Positions 1 to 8,574 of a DNA stretch of 64,000 nt are shown here, piece after piece. Numbering within the stretch: position 1 is the stretch's first letter; every line of letters starts with the position of its first letter. The position numbers were made by a program, and so were the translations under genes. The notes beneath the pieces were generated by a model. That model saw only the letters and a list, made by a program, of their open reading frames with translations, did no database searches and was not told the DNA's origin. The DNA is from Streptomyces sp. HmicA12 (GTDB taxonomy: Bacteria > Actinomycetota > Actinomycetes > Streptomycetales > Streptomycetaceae): the NCBI RefSeq assembly GCF_000373565.1, contig NZ_KB891807.1, forward strand, positions 20,186 to 84,185, read 5' to 3'.

Positions 1-335
1 GCGCCGATCGCGCCGCGCACCAGGTCGTCCCACATGAACCAGAACCGGTCCTGGCCGGGCGTGCCGAACAGGTAGAGGATCAGGTCCTGGTCGAGCGTGA
101 TGCGGCCGAAGTCCATGGCGACCGTGGTGGTCGTCTTGTCCCCGGTGTGGGTCAGGTCGTCGATCCCGGCGCTCGCCGAGGTCATCACGGCCTCGGTACG
201 GAGCGGGTTGATCTCGGAGACCGAGCCCACGAAGGTCGTCTTGCCGACGCCGAAGCCGCCCGCCACCACGATCTTCGCCGAGGTGGTGGCGCGGGGGGTG
301 GCGCCCAGCGCGCCGTCAGAGCTTCCGAAGTCCAC
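1..335 (-). CDS. cvnD: Conservon small GTPase CvnD, N-terminal part (runs off the window)
   Basis: Ras-like/MglA-type small GTP-binding protein that forms the output end of a Streptomyces conservon, a membrane-associated signalling complex. The visible 111 residues contain a P-loop (GGFGVGKT, about residues 27-34), a switch region with conserved Thr, and the G3-like stretch LFGTPGQDRF. The GTG start at 333-335 lies inside the 3' end of the upstream cvnC gene (20-bp overlap), so the two are probably translationally coupled. The C-terminal half is outside the window. Family assignment is firm from the P-loop, the DUF742 neighbour and gene order; the target of the GTPase cannot be read from sequence. 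Confidence 0.9.
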   Translation of the reverse strand, partial: MDFGSSDGALGATPRATTSAKIVVAGGFGVGKTTFVGSVSEINPLRTEAVMTSASAGIDDLTHTGDKTTTTVAMDFGRITLDQDLILYLFGTPGQDRFWFMWDDLVRGAIG

Positions 336-726
336 TGAGCACCCTTTCGAGCAGAGTCACGTCCGGCGCACCGCCGTTGGCCTCGTCGCCGCCCGGCTGG
401 TGAATGGCAACCAGTCCGGCCTCCGCCAGGTCCGCGACGAGGATCCGGGCCACACCCAGCGGCATCGAAAGGAGGGCCGAGACCTCGGCCACCGACTTGA
501 CCTCGCGGCACAGATGGCAGATGCGCTGGTGCTCGGGGAGCAGCGTCACCAGGGACGCCGGGTCGGCGGTCGTGGAGACGAGCGCCTCGATGGCGAGCTG
601 GTAGCGCGGCCGGGTCCGGCCACCGGTCATCGCATAGGGACGGACCAGCGGCTGGTCGCCCTCATGGCCGTAGTCGGCGTGCGCGGCACTGCCGTACGGA
701 TCGTGAGGAGCGGTGGGCGGGGTCAT
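316..726 (-). CDS. cvnC: DUF742 conservon protein CvnC
   Basis: DUF742 family protein of 136 residues, the third component of a conservon. The core reads as a winged-helix-like fold (TRPRYQLAIEALV, HQRICHLCREVKSVAEVSALL, LGVARILVADLAEAGLV); the N-terminus is proline-rich. I chose the ATG at 724-726 because GGAGG lies four bases upstream on the minus strand. An in-frame ATG 25 codons earlier (801) has no visible ribosome site. The gene sits 192 bp below cvnB and overlaps cvnD by 20 bp, so it is co-directional with the whole minus-strand operon. In the family this protein is thought to link the roadblock protein and the GTPase; that role is inferred from relatives. Confidence 0.92.
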   Translation of the reverse strand: MTPPTAPHDPYGSAAHADYGHEGDQPLVRPYAMTGGRTRPRYQLAIEALVSTTADPASLVTLLPEHQRICHLCREVKSVAEVSALLSMPLGVARILVADLAEAGLVAIHQPGGDEANGGAPDVTLLERVLSGLRKL

Positions 727-918
727 GGATCCTCCGGGCGGGACGGCGTGGTCGGGGCCTGCCGTCTGAGGGTGGGCCGGTGGGGGAGTTGTGACGGCCA
801 TACGGTGATCGGGAGCTGATCGGAAGGGGATTGCGTAACTGCTGTGGTCTGCGGGGCTGTTGGTGCGTAAGACTGTGTGGGCGGCCGGGGTTACCGGCCG
901 TCACACGCCCTGGGCCGG

Positions 919-1341
919 TCAGTGCAGCAGGCTGCCCTGCAGCTCGGCACGGAGATCCGGGGTGAGCACGGCGCCCGCGCGATCGACGAGGAGCGCCATC
1001 TCGTACCCGACGAGGCCGATGTCGCACTCGGGGTGCGCGAGCACGGCGAGCGAAGAGCCGTCCGAGACGGACATGATGAAGAGAAAGCCGCGCTCCATCT
1101 CCACGACCGTCTGATTCACCGGCCCGCCCTCGAAGATTCTCGAGGCTCCGGCCGTCAATGAGGTCAATCCCGAGGCCACGGCCGCCAGTTGGTCCGCGCG
1201 ATCGCGCGGGAACCCTTCCGACATCGCGAGCAGCAGGCCGTCCGCGGACACCACGACCGTGTGCGAGACACCGGGTGTGTTGTCCACGAAGTTGGTGATC
1301 AACCAGTTCAGGTTCTGTGCCGCCTGGCTCATCTGGCTCAA
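919..1341 (-). CDS. cvnB: Roadblock/LC7-domain conservon protein CvnB
   Basis: Roadblock/LC7 fold protein of 140 residues covering the complete domain (NLNWLITNFVDNTPGV, then HTVVVSADGLLLAMSEG, and a conserved helix RADQLAAVASGLTSLTAGA). Such proteins bind and regulate small GTPases, here probably CvnD. The stop of cvnA and the TTG at 1339-1341 are adjacent. AGGAG lies six bases before this TTG, while the alternative ATG at 1330-1332 is 15 bases away, so TTG is preferred although the shorter form (137 aa) starts at the residues conserved in homologues I remember. It is the second gene of the conservon operon. Confidence 0.93.
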   Translation of the reverse strand: MSQMSQAAQNLNWLITNFVDNTPGVSHTVVVSADGLLLAMSEGFPRDRADQLAAVASGLTSLTAGASRIFEGGPVNQTVVEMERGFLFIMSVSDGSSLAVLAHPECDIGLVGYEMALLVDRAGAVLTPDLRAELQGSLLH

Positions 1342-4300
1342 CTAACGCTCCTGCTGGTGAGTGGGGCTCGGGTAGCTGCCGGTCTGGCCGCTGCCGCCGG
1401 CCTGACGGCCCTGCTGAATGCCCCTACGGAGATTGGTCAGCCGTCCGCGCACGTCGTCGGGCGCGCGCGACACCGCAGGACCTGCCTGGTGCTGCTGCTG
1501 TTCCTGGGCGGTGCCCGCGACGAGGTTCGCCCGCGGCACGCGGCGCGGCAGACCCGAGACGGTGACGCCGCCCGCGGCGGGCTTGCGCACCCGCTCGGCC
1601 TGACGCATCAGCTCGTCGTTCGGGGACTGCCGCCAATTGGCCGGGTCATGGCTCGCGTTGGGCATCGCCGGAGCGGCTTCCTGGGCACGCGCCCGGCGCT
1701 GCGGCGCGGCGGGCGGCACGGGCTGCTGCGGGGCGCCGCGCTGCGGGAGCTGCCGGCCCGGGGCCTGCTGTTCCTGCTGGCTCTGCTGGCCCTGGCCCGG
1801 AGCCGGCTGGCCCTGGCCCTGCTGCTGGCCGTGGAACCAGTTCGTCTCCAGCGTGTCGTACAGCGGAGTGCGACCGTCGCCCGGCCGGTCGGCCGGCGGC
1901 AGGTACCCCTGCGGCGCGGGCTGGGCCGGGATGCCCTGACCGTTCTGACCCTGGCCGTACTGGTTCTGACCGTACTGGTTCTGACCGTTCTGGTTCTGAC
2001 CGTTTTGGCCCTGACCGTTCTGGCCCTGGCCGCCGAAGTCCTGCCCGCCGAAGTCCTGTCCACCGATGTCGCCGCGCTGCCGCGGGGCGGCCGGGCGCTC
2101 GAACTGGCCGGTCGAGGTCGCGGGGTCCTGCGGACGCTCGTACTGGCCCGTCGACCCGCCCTGGTCCGGGCGGCCCGCCATGCCGTTGTCACGGAAGGAG
2201 CCGAAGTCCTGGCCGCCGCCGTTGAACGAGGAGCCGTTGGCGTTCGGGGCGCCACCGTTGTCGGGTATGCCGCCGAAGACGTCCTGGCGGACGAACTGGC
2301 CGGTGCCCTGGTTGGGGAACTGCCCCTGGCCCTGCGGCTGCCGGGGCGCCGGGCGCGGCGCGTCGAAGTCGGGACGGGGGAACTCGGCAGTGGAACCCGG
2401 GTTCTGGAACTGCCCCTGCCCCTGGCCCTGGCCCTGGCGCTCGTCCCGGATCGGCGGGAACTGCGTCGTGGACTCGACGGAGTCGGTCTCCTCGTGCCCG
2501 CGCGGCGCGTCCAGGTTCGGCTGCGCGTTCTCGTCGCTCCAGCTCGGCACGCGGGGCGCCGGGTTGCCACCCGGCAGCTCGGCGCGCGGACCGCCGCGCG
2601 GGGGCAGCACCGGACGTCCGCCCTGGTTCTGCCGCTGGTCACCGGGGGCGCTGTGGGTGCGCTGCTGCGGCGGGACCGGGCCCTGCGCGTTGAAGGCGCC
2701 GGTCGACTGCGGGTCGTTCTGCTGAGCACGGGCGGGCTGCGGAGCCTGCGGGCGCTGCTGCACCGGCGGGTTCTGCGGGCCACCCGCCTGGGGGCCGCCC
2801 TGCTGGGGCCCGGAGTCCCGCGCGGGCAGCGCCGCACGCGGACCACCGTTGCCGGCGCCGACCTGCGGCCGCGCCGCACCGGGCCCGGCGCCGAGCCGGC
2901 CCGCGGTGCCACCACCGGAACCGGCGGGACCACCGGCACCCGGACCGACACCGCGGCGCGCGGCGGCGGCACCGGCCGCGGCCTGCGCGGCGGCGGGACC
3001 ACCGGAGCCACCGGGACCGGACTTGCCGGGAAGCTTCTTGCCGCCCTGGGCGACGTCCACCGGGAGCATGACGAGCGCGGTCGTACCGCCGGAGTCGGAC
3101 GGGCGCAGCTGGATGCGGATGCCGTGCCGCTGCGACAGACGACCGACCACGAACAGACCCATGCGCCGCGACACGGACACGTCCACGGTGGGCGGCGCGG
3201 CGAGCCGCTCGTTGATCGCCGCGAGGTCCTCGGGCGACAGGCCGATACCGGTGTCGTGGATCTCGATCAGCACGCGCCCGTCGGGCAGCGCGTGACCGGT
3301 GACCTTGACCTTGGTCTGCGGCGACGAGAACGACGTCGCGTTCTCGAGGAGCTCGGCGAGCAGGTGCACGAGGTCGTTGACGACGCGGCCCGCGACATCC
3401 GTGGCCGGCACGGAGGCGAGCTCGATGCGCTCGTACTGCTCCACCTCGGACGCGGCGGCACGCAGCACGTCGACGAGCGGAACGGGCCGGGTCCACCGAC
3501 GACCGGGCTCTTCACCGGCGAGGACGAGCAGGTTCTCACCGTTACGACGCATGCGGGTCGCGAGGTGGTCGAGCTTGAAGAGCGACGACAGCTGATCGGG
3601 GTCGGCCTCGCGCGACTCCAGCTCGGAGATGAGGGAGAGCTGGCGCTGGATAAGACCCTGGGAACGCCGCGACAGGTTGGTGAACATCGCGTTGACGTTG
3701 CCTCGCAGGAGGGCCTGCTCGGCGGCGAGACGCACGGCCTCGCGGTGCACGTCGTCGAAGGCCGCGGCCACCTGGCCGATCTCGTCCCGGGAGTGCACAC
3801 CCACGGACTCCACCGAGGTGTCGACGTCCTGCGGGTCGGACTCGGACAGCTCCTTGACCAGCTCGGGCAGCCGCTCCTGGGCGACCCTGGTCGCCGTGTC
3901 CTGCAGCCGGCGCAGCGACCGGATCATGGACCGGGCCACGACGAACGCGCCGACGAGCGAGACGCCGAGCACGAGCAGGATCAGCGCACCGTTGATGATG
4001 GCCTGCCGCTCGGAGGCGCTGCGCAGCTCGCGGGCCTGCTGCTCCATCTCGTTGAGCAGCGTCAGCTCGATGCTGGTCATCTGCTGGATGCGCGTGGTGT
4101 CCGCGTCGTACCAGTCCTTGTACGAGCGCTTGTCCTGGGTCTTGATGCCGTCGGACCGCTCGAAGACGCGGTCCGCGTAACGGTCCGCCGCCTTGATGGT
4201 GGCGTTGTTGTCGTTGAGCGGCTTGAGGAGCTCCTCCGAGGCGACCTCGCCGTACACGTTCTGGAACGAGTCGAGCGCGTTGTCCTGGTCGTCGAGCGCG

Positions 4301-5199
4301 GCCTGGCCGTACAGCCGGTCGGTGTCCGAGAGGGTGCCGAACGTCTTCCGGTTCTCCGGCAGGGCGGCCGCGATGATGGCGCGCTGCTGGGAGGCGTACT
4401 CCTTGGCGTTGGAGAACGCGGCCAGCGAACGCGTGCGGTCGATCATCTCCGGGCTGCTGGTCGCCTGCGCCATGTCGGTGGAGAGCGAGAGCAGGTTCTC
4501 GATGATGCGGCTGTACGCCTCGACGGTCTGCGACGTCGGTGTGCCCTGGGTGTACGCCTTGTCGCGGATGCTCTTGATGGCGTTGAGCTGCCTGGCGATC
4601 TGCACGGCGTGGTTGTGCACGCCCGTGAGGCTCGACTGGTCGCCCTCGTCGACGGCGTACGTCCCGTCGAGGAACGCGGTCCTGGCGCGGTCGGTCTCCT
4701 TGCGCGCCTGCTTCACGTCGTAGTTGGTCTCGGCGGCCTTGGGGTCGTTGGCCAGCGGGCCCGCCGACTGGTCGCGCTCGGTCTGCAGCGCCGAGGCCAG
4801 GTCGGTGGCCTGCTTCGTCATCTCGGTCAACAACTTCATGTTGTCGAGCTGATCGATGTCGTTCAGGGACTCGGCGATACGCAGCGCGCCGAGCGAGGTG
4901 GCCGCGACCACGGGCAGCGCGAGCAGCGACACCAGTCGGGTCGAGATGCGCCAGTTGCGCAGCGCGACGCGAGAACCGGGCCCGGTCGGCACCTTGGGCT
5001 TGGCCTGCTGGGGCTGCGCGGGCGCGGCCGTCCCGTTGGACGTCGTGGAGCGCCCCTCGCGCTCACCGACGTCGACGGACGCGGTGCGTCCCGGGTTCTG
5101 GGCGTGCGGGGGCTGAGAACCGCCGGCTATCGGACCGGTCCCGCCGCGCGGCTCCGGCTCCGCCGCAGCGCTGCCATCCCTGTTCTTACGTCCCTGCAC
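1342..5199 (-). CDS. cvnA: Conservon sensor-kinase-like protein CvnA
   Basis: Large membrane protein of about 1285 residues resembling a histidine kinase. Order of parts: disordered N-terminus; first membrane segment near residues 89-108 (LVSLLALPVVAATSLGALRI); a long extracytoplasmic helical region of the nitrate/nitrite-sensor (NIT) type; second membrane segment near 400-422; HAMP linker; and an HATPase domain with N-box ELLENATSFSS and G-box DTGIGLSPEDL. A roughly 560-residue Gly/Pro/Gln-rich tail follows. The GTG at 5197-5199 is chosen because the open frame upstream (to 5517) is cysteine-rich and unlike the family. The ligand is unknown. The tail includes near-identical pentapeptide repeats encoded by a 15-bp tandem repeat. 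Confidence 0.92.
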   Translation of the reverse strand: MQGRKNRDGSAAAEPEPRGGTGPIAGGSQPPHAQNPGRTASVDVGEREGRSTTSNGTAAPAQPQQAKPKVPTGPGSRVALRNWRISTRLVSLLALPVVAATSLGALRIAESLNDIDQLDNMKLLTEMTKQATDLASALQTERDQSAGPLANDPKAAETNYDVKQARKETDRARTAFLDGTYAVDEGDQSSLTGVHNHAVQIARQLNAIKSIRDKAYTQGTPTSQTVEAYSRIIENLLSLSTDMAQATSSPEMIDRTRSLAAFSNAKEYASQQRAIIAAALPENRKTFGTLSDTDRLYGQAALDDQDNALDSFQNVYGEVASEELLKPLNDNNATIKAADRYADRVFERSDGIKTQDKRSYKDWYDADTTRIQQMTSIELTLLNEMEQQARELRSASERQAIINGALILLVLGVSLVGAFVVARSMIRSLRRLQDTATRVAQERLPELVKELSESDPQDVDTSVESVGVHSRDEIGQVAAAFDDVHREAVRLAAEQALLRGNVNAMFTNLSRRSQGLIQRQLSLISELESREADPDQLSSLFKLDHLATRMRRNGENLLVLAGEEPGRRWTRPVPLVDVLRAAASEVEQYERIELASVPATDVAGRVVNDLVHLLAELLENATSFSSPQTKVKVTGHALPDGRVLIEIHDTGIGLSPEDLAAINERLAAPPTVDVSVSRRMGLFVVGRLSQRHGIRIQLRPSDSGGTTALVMLPVDVAQGGKKLPGKSGPGGSGGPAAAQAAAGAAAARRGVGPGAGGPAGSGGGTAGRLGAGPGAARPQVGAGNGGPRAALPARDSGPQQGGPQAGGPQNPPVQQRPQAPQPARAQQNDPQSTGAFNAQGPVPPQQRTHSAPGDQRQNQGGRPVLPPRGGPRAELPGGNPAPRVPSWSDENAQPNLDAPRGHEETDSVESTTQFPPIRDERQGQGQGQGQFQNPGSTAEFPRPDFDAPRPAPRQPQGQGQFPNQGTGQFVRQDVFGGIPDNGGAPNANGSSFNGGGQDFGSFRDNGMAGRPDQGGSTGQYERPQDPATSTGQFERPAAPRQRGDIGGQDFGGQDFGGQGQNGQGQNGQNQNGQNQYGQNQYGQGQNGQGIPAQPAPQGYLPPADRPGDGRTPLYDTLETNWFHGQQQGQGQPAPGQGQQSQQEQQAPGRQLPQRGAPQQPVPPAAPQRRARAQEAAPAMPNASHDPANWRQSPNDELMRQAERVRKPAAGGVTVSGLPRRVPRANLVAGTAQEQQQHQAGPAVSRAPDDVRGRLTNLRRGIQQGRQAGGSGQTGSYPSPTHQQER
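1936..2070 (-). repeat. 15-bp tandem repeat inside the cvnA tail
   Basis: Six consecutive 15-bp units (1936-2025), each close to ctgaccgttctggtt on the plus strand, followed by three diverged 15-bp units ending cgaagtc or gatgtc (2026-2070). On the coding (minus) strand these give Gln/Asn/Gly pentapeptides such as GQNQY and GQNGQ, then GGQDF-like repeats. Because the unit is a multiple of three, copy-number change keeps the reading frame. Confidence 0.85.
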
Positions 5200-5843
5200 T
5201 AGCGTCGCAACCTCTGGACCAGGCGCCCCACCCGCGTGCGCGGACAAGGCGGTGTCGGCGTAGTTCGAGGGGCGACCTGAACGCCCCCCTGTGGTCGTGA
5301 GTGACCGGCGCTGGCTCCCCTTCCCGCCGCTGCTCGGCGCTGCTGCGCGCCCCAGTGCGCCGGTTCGATCCCGCGACGGTCCCGGGAATTCCAGCACAGT
5401 GCCGGATCTCCAACAAGGCCCGAGAGAAGGGGCGCACTCATCGTGACGGCATGCGCAGGGAGAGTCACATGGCGTAGAAGATGATCTACAGAAAACCGGG
5501 CATTCGCGAACTTTCACGTACGGCAGGGGGGTGTCCCAGTCGCCATGATCGGGAGCGGAATGGTGCCTTCAGGTACGCAATGTCCGTTTCCTTGACGGGA
5601 GTTGACGGCCCGATGTGCCCGTTTTGCGCGGCATCTCGTGAGCAAACTCACACACCCGGGATCGCAACTTCACAGCTTTCGGCGGGAATCAGATGTTTAG
5701 CGTCGCGAAGCGACTTGCCGGTCGCTTGCCGACGGCGACGTATCGTGAAGAGCCTCCCGACGCGTGCGACAGTGCCGTGGCTGAGCAGAGCCCTGGCAGC
5801 ACGCGATGTCGTATCGCCCACCGAGAAGGTTTCCCGCACAGTC
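5200..5843. other. Intergenic region between divergent cvnA and the small peptide gene
   Basis: No gene with coding character was found in these 644 bases. The minus strand stays open to 5517 in the cvnA frame, but that extension has many Cys/Arg/Ser residues and no family similarity. A weak minus-strand promoter candidate for cvnA is TTCGCG (5511-5506) and TAGATC (5489-5484) with a 16-base spacer, which would imply a leader of roughly 280 nt. Two TTGACG hexamers (5592-5597, 5602-5607) on the plus strand have no good -10 partner. Confidence 0.4.
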
Positions 5844-6032
5844 ATGAAGACGACGATGATCTCCCTCAATCTCGCCAACCCGCGGCGCACGACGCTGGCG
5901 CACCTCAAGGACGCCGACGACATCCAGGCCGCCCCGGCCGTCCCGGAGCACTCGGCCACGCTCCCCACGAACACGGCCAACCCGAAGCGCACGATCCTGA
6001 TGGTCGCCCCGGAGACGGCGGTCGTCGCTTAA
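5844..6032 (+). CDS. Small peptide with duplicated NPxRTxL motif, function unknown
   Basis: Predicted 62-residue peptide that I do not recognise. Its striking feature is an internal duplication: ANPRRTTL (residues 11-18) and ANPKRTIL (45-52), separated by an Asp/Ala/Pro-rich linker. It has no membrane segment, cysteine or signal peptide. The ATG at 5844 follows a weak purine run (GAGAAGG, about 14 bases upstream), so start and expression are uncertain. The frame continues open upstream to 5481 but without coding character. Upstream is the divergent conservon and downstream the FAH-gltX pair; no peptide-modifying enzyme is adjacent. It could be a small regulatory or precursor peptide, or a chance reading frame; the internal repeat argues against chance. 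Confidence 0.55.
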   Translation: MKTTMISLNLANPRRTTLAHLKDADDIQAAPAVPEHSATLPTNTANPKRTILMVAPETAVVA

Positions 6033-6171
6033 GGAGCGCGAGGCCGCGCCCGGCTCCCGGCGTCGGCGCCACGCCGCGCGACGAACACGCCCCTGCGTAC
6101 CGCGTTAGCCTGGTCGGGACCGACCCCATCACCCGGGCCCACCGCAAGAAACAAAGGGGCGCAGCCAAGCC

Positions 6172-6957
6172 GTGCGCATCGCCAGATTCTCCATCGACGG
6201 GAACGTCGCCTTCGGCGCGGTCGAGGGCGACAAGCCTGACGAGCTCGTCCTCGACATCATCAAGGGCATCCCGTTCGCGGACTTCGAACTCTCCGGCACG
6301 AAGGTCCCGCTCAACAAGGTCCGGCTGCTGCCCCCGGTGCTCCCCAACAAGGTGATCGCCTTCGGCCGCAATTACGCGGAGCACGCGAAGGAACTGGGCA
6401 ACGAGGTCCCGGACGCCCCCTTCGCCTTCTTCAAGCCGTCGACCTCGGTCATCGGCTCCGGCGACGAGATCCAGTACCCGAGCTTCTCGCAGGAGCTGCA
6501 CCACGAGGCCGAGCTCGCCGTGGTCATCGGCCGCATGTGCCGCGAGGTCCCGCGCGAGCGCGTCAAGGACGTCATCTTCGGCTACACCGCCGCGAACGAC
6601 GTGACGGCCCGCGACGTCCAGAAGCGCGAGAAGCAGTGGGCCCGCGCCAAGGGCTTCGACACCTCCTGCCCCCTGGGCCCCTGGGTCGAGACGGACCTCT
6701 CCCTCGACCGGGCATCCGACCTCACGATCCAGTGCACGGTCAACGGCGCACAGCGCCAGCTCGGCCGTACGTCGGACATGATCACGTCCATCGAGGACCT
6801 GATCGTCAACATCTCCGAGGCCATGACGCTGCTCCCCGGCGACGTCATCCTCACGGGGACCCCGGAAGGGGTCGGCCCGCTGAACGTCGGCGACGAGGTC
6901 GCCGTCACCATCGAAGGCATCGGCACTCTCACCAACAAGGTTGTCAAGCGTGGCTAG
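6172..6957 (+). CDS. Fumarylacetoacetate hydrolase family protein
   Basis: FAH-fold enzyme of 261 residues. Metal-binding acidic residues sit in HHEAELAVVIG and in FGYTAANDVTARD, and the C-terminal catalytic part contains TGTPEGVGPLNVGDEV. Family members cleave or decarboxylate 2-oxo acids such as acylpyruvates, oxaloacetate or 2-hydroxyhepta-2,4-dienedioate; the exact substrate cannot be read here. The GTG start at 6172 follows an AAAGGGG purine run about 13 bases upstream. The gene overlaps gltX by 8 bp, so the two are probably co-transcribed and coupled, although no metabolic link is obvious. Confidence 0.9.
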   Translation: MRIARFSIDGNVAFGAVEGDKPDELVLDIIKGIPFADFELSGTKVPLNKVRLLPPVLPNKVIAFGRNYAEHAKELGNEVPDAPFAFFKPSTSVIGSGDEIQYPSFSQELHHEAELAVVIGRMCREVPRERVKDVIFGYTAANDVTARDVQKREKQWARAKGFDTSCPLGPWVETDLSLDRASDLTIQCTVNGAQRQLGRTSDMITSIEDLIVNISEAMTLLPGDVILTGTPEGVGPLNVGDEVAVTIEGIGTLTNKVVKRG

Positions 6958-8434
6958 CGCAGCAGCGTCTCCCGTCCGTGTCCGTTTCTGTCCCTCGCCC
7001 ACCGGTAACCCGCACGTGGGCCTGGTCCGCACCGCCCTGTTCAACTGGGCCTTCGCGCGCCACAACCAGGGCACGCTGGTCTTCCGCATCGAGGACACCG
7101 ACGCGGCCCGCGACAGCGAGGAGTCGTACGAGCAGCTCCTCGACTCGATGCGCTGGCTCGGCTTCGACTGGGACGAGGGCCCCGAGGTCGGCGGCCCGCA
7201 CGCCCCGTACCGCCAGTCCCAGCGCATGGACATCTACAAGGACGTCGCGGACAAGCTCCTCGCCGCCGGCAAGGCCTACCCCTGCTACTGCTCCACCGAG
7301 GAGCTGGACGCGCGCCGCGACGCCGCCCGCGCCGCCGGCAAGCCGTCCGGCTACGACGGCCACTGCCGCGACCTGACGTCCGAGCAGAAGGCGGCCTACG
7401 AGGCCGAGGGCCGCAAGCCGATCGTCCGCTTCCGCATGCCCGACAAGACGATCACGTTCACGGACCTGGTCCGCGGCGACATCTCGTACGAGCCGGAGAA
7501 CGTCCCGGACTACGGCATCGTCCGCGCGAACGGCGCCCCGCTGTACACGCTCGTCAACCCGGTCGACGACGCGCTGATGGAGATCACCCACGTCCTGCGC
7601 GGCGAGGACCTGCTCTCCTCCACCCCGCGGCAGATCGCCCTGTACGAGGCGCTGCAGGAGCTGGGCCTGGCCAAGTTCACCCCGCTCTTCGGCCACCTCC
7701 CGTACGTCATGGGCGAGGGCAACAAGAAGCTGTCGAAGCGCGACCCGCAGAGCAGCCTCAACCTCTACCGCGAGCGCGGCTTCCTCCCCGAGGGCCTGCT
7801 CAACTACCTCTCGCTCCTCGGCTGGTCGCTCTCCGCCGACCGGGACATCTTCTCGATCGACGAGATGGTGGCGGCCTTCGACGTCAAGGACGTCCAGCCG
7901 AACCCGGCCCGCTTCGACCTCAAGAAGTGCGAGTCGATCAACGGCGACCACATCCGCCTGCTCGACCCGAAGGAGTTCGCGGCCCGCTGCGAGCCGTGGC
8001 TGAAGGCGCCCTTCGCGCCGTGGGCCCCGGAGGACTTCGACGAGGCGAAGTGGGCGGCGATCGCCCCGCACGCCCAGACCCGCCTGAAGGTCCTGTCCGA
8101 GATCACGGACAACGTCGACTTCCTCTTCCTCGCGAAGCCGGTCGAGGACGAGGCCAGCTGGACGAAGGCCATGAAGGAGGGCTCCGACGCCCTCCTGCGC
8201 ACGGCCCGCGAGAAGCTGGAGTCGGCGGACTGGGCGTCCCCCGAGTCCCTCAAGGAGGCCGTCCTGGCCGCCGGCGAGGCCCACGGCCTCAAGCTCGGCA
8301 AGGCCCAGGCCCCGGTCCGTGTCGCGGTCACCGGCCGCACCGTCGGCCTCCCGCTCTTCGAGTCCCTGGAGATCCTGGGCAAGGAGGAGACGCTGGCCCG
8401 CGTCGACGCGGCGCTGGCGAAGCTCACCGCGTAA
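6950..8434 (+). CDS. gltX: Glutamyl-tRNA synthetase
   Basis: Class I aminoacyl-tRNA synthetase of 494 residues that charges tRNA-Glu with glutamate; in actinobacteria without a glutaminyl-tRNA synthetase it usually also mischarges tRNA-Gln for later amidation. The HIGH-type signature is PSPTGNPHVG near the N-terminus and the KMSKS equivalent is KKLSKRD near residue 260; the C-terminal anticodon-binding part is complete. GTG at 6950 is preferred over TTG at 6941 because AAGG (6937-6940) lies nine bases before the GTG but abuts the TTG. It overlaps the FAH gene by 8 bp, and a strong hairpin follows. The Gln/Glu tRNA genes lie only 1.6 kb downstream. Confidence 0.97.
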   Translation: MASAAASPVRVRFCPSPTGNPHVGLVRTALFNWAFARHNQGTLVFRIEDTDAARDSEESYEQLLDSMRWLGFDWDEGPEVGGPHAPYRQSQRMDIYKDVADKLLAAGKAYPCYCSTEELDARRDAARAAGKPSGYDGHCRDLTSEQKAAYEAEGRKPIVRFRMPDKTITFTDLVRGDISYEPENVPDYGIVRANGAPLYTLVNPVDDALMEITHVLRGEDLLSSTPRQIALYEALQELGLAKFTPLFGHLPYVMGEGNKKLSKRDPQSSLNLYRERGFLPEGLLNYLSLLGWSLSADRDIFSIDEMVAAFDVKDVQPNPARFDLKKCESINGDHIRLLDPKEFAARCEPWLKAPFAPWAPEDFDEAKWAAIAPHAQTRLKVLSEITDNVDFLFLAKPVEDEASWTKAMKEGSDALLRTAREKLESADWASPESLKEAVLAAGEAHGLKLGKAQAPVRVAVTGRTVGLPLFESLEILGKEETLARVDAALAKLTA

Positions 8435-8442
8435 GCGGTCCT

Positions 8443-8490
8443 GCGCCCGAGGGGCGGTACCCGGCAGCTGCGGGTGCCGCCCCTCGGGCG
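8443..8490 (+). terminator. Hairpin terminator after gltX
   Basis: Long GC-rich inverted repeat beginning at gcgcccgagggg and closing at cccctcgggcg, with stem of about 19 bp and one mismatch, 9 bases after the gltX stop. There is no clear T-run, as is usual for Streptomyces terminators. Confidence 0.75.
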
Positions 8491-8574
8491 TTGTCGGCGC
8501 CTCGCGTTACGGTGCCGAAGTCCTCTGCCACCCATGGCAGTTCACCCGGAAAACCGACCCGAAGAGGCACTGCC

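Noticed and set aside
1189..5202. Long plus-strand open frame (about 1337 codons) antisense to cvnA
   Set aside because: Arg/Leu/Ala-rich, low complexity and with no family similarity; it mirrors the high-GC coding frame of cvnA, which has clear domains.
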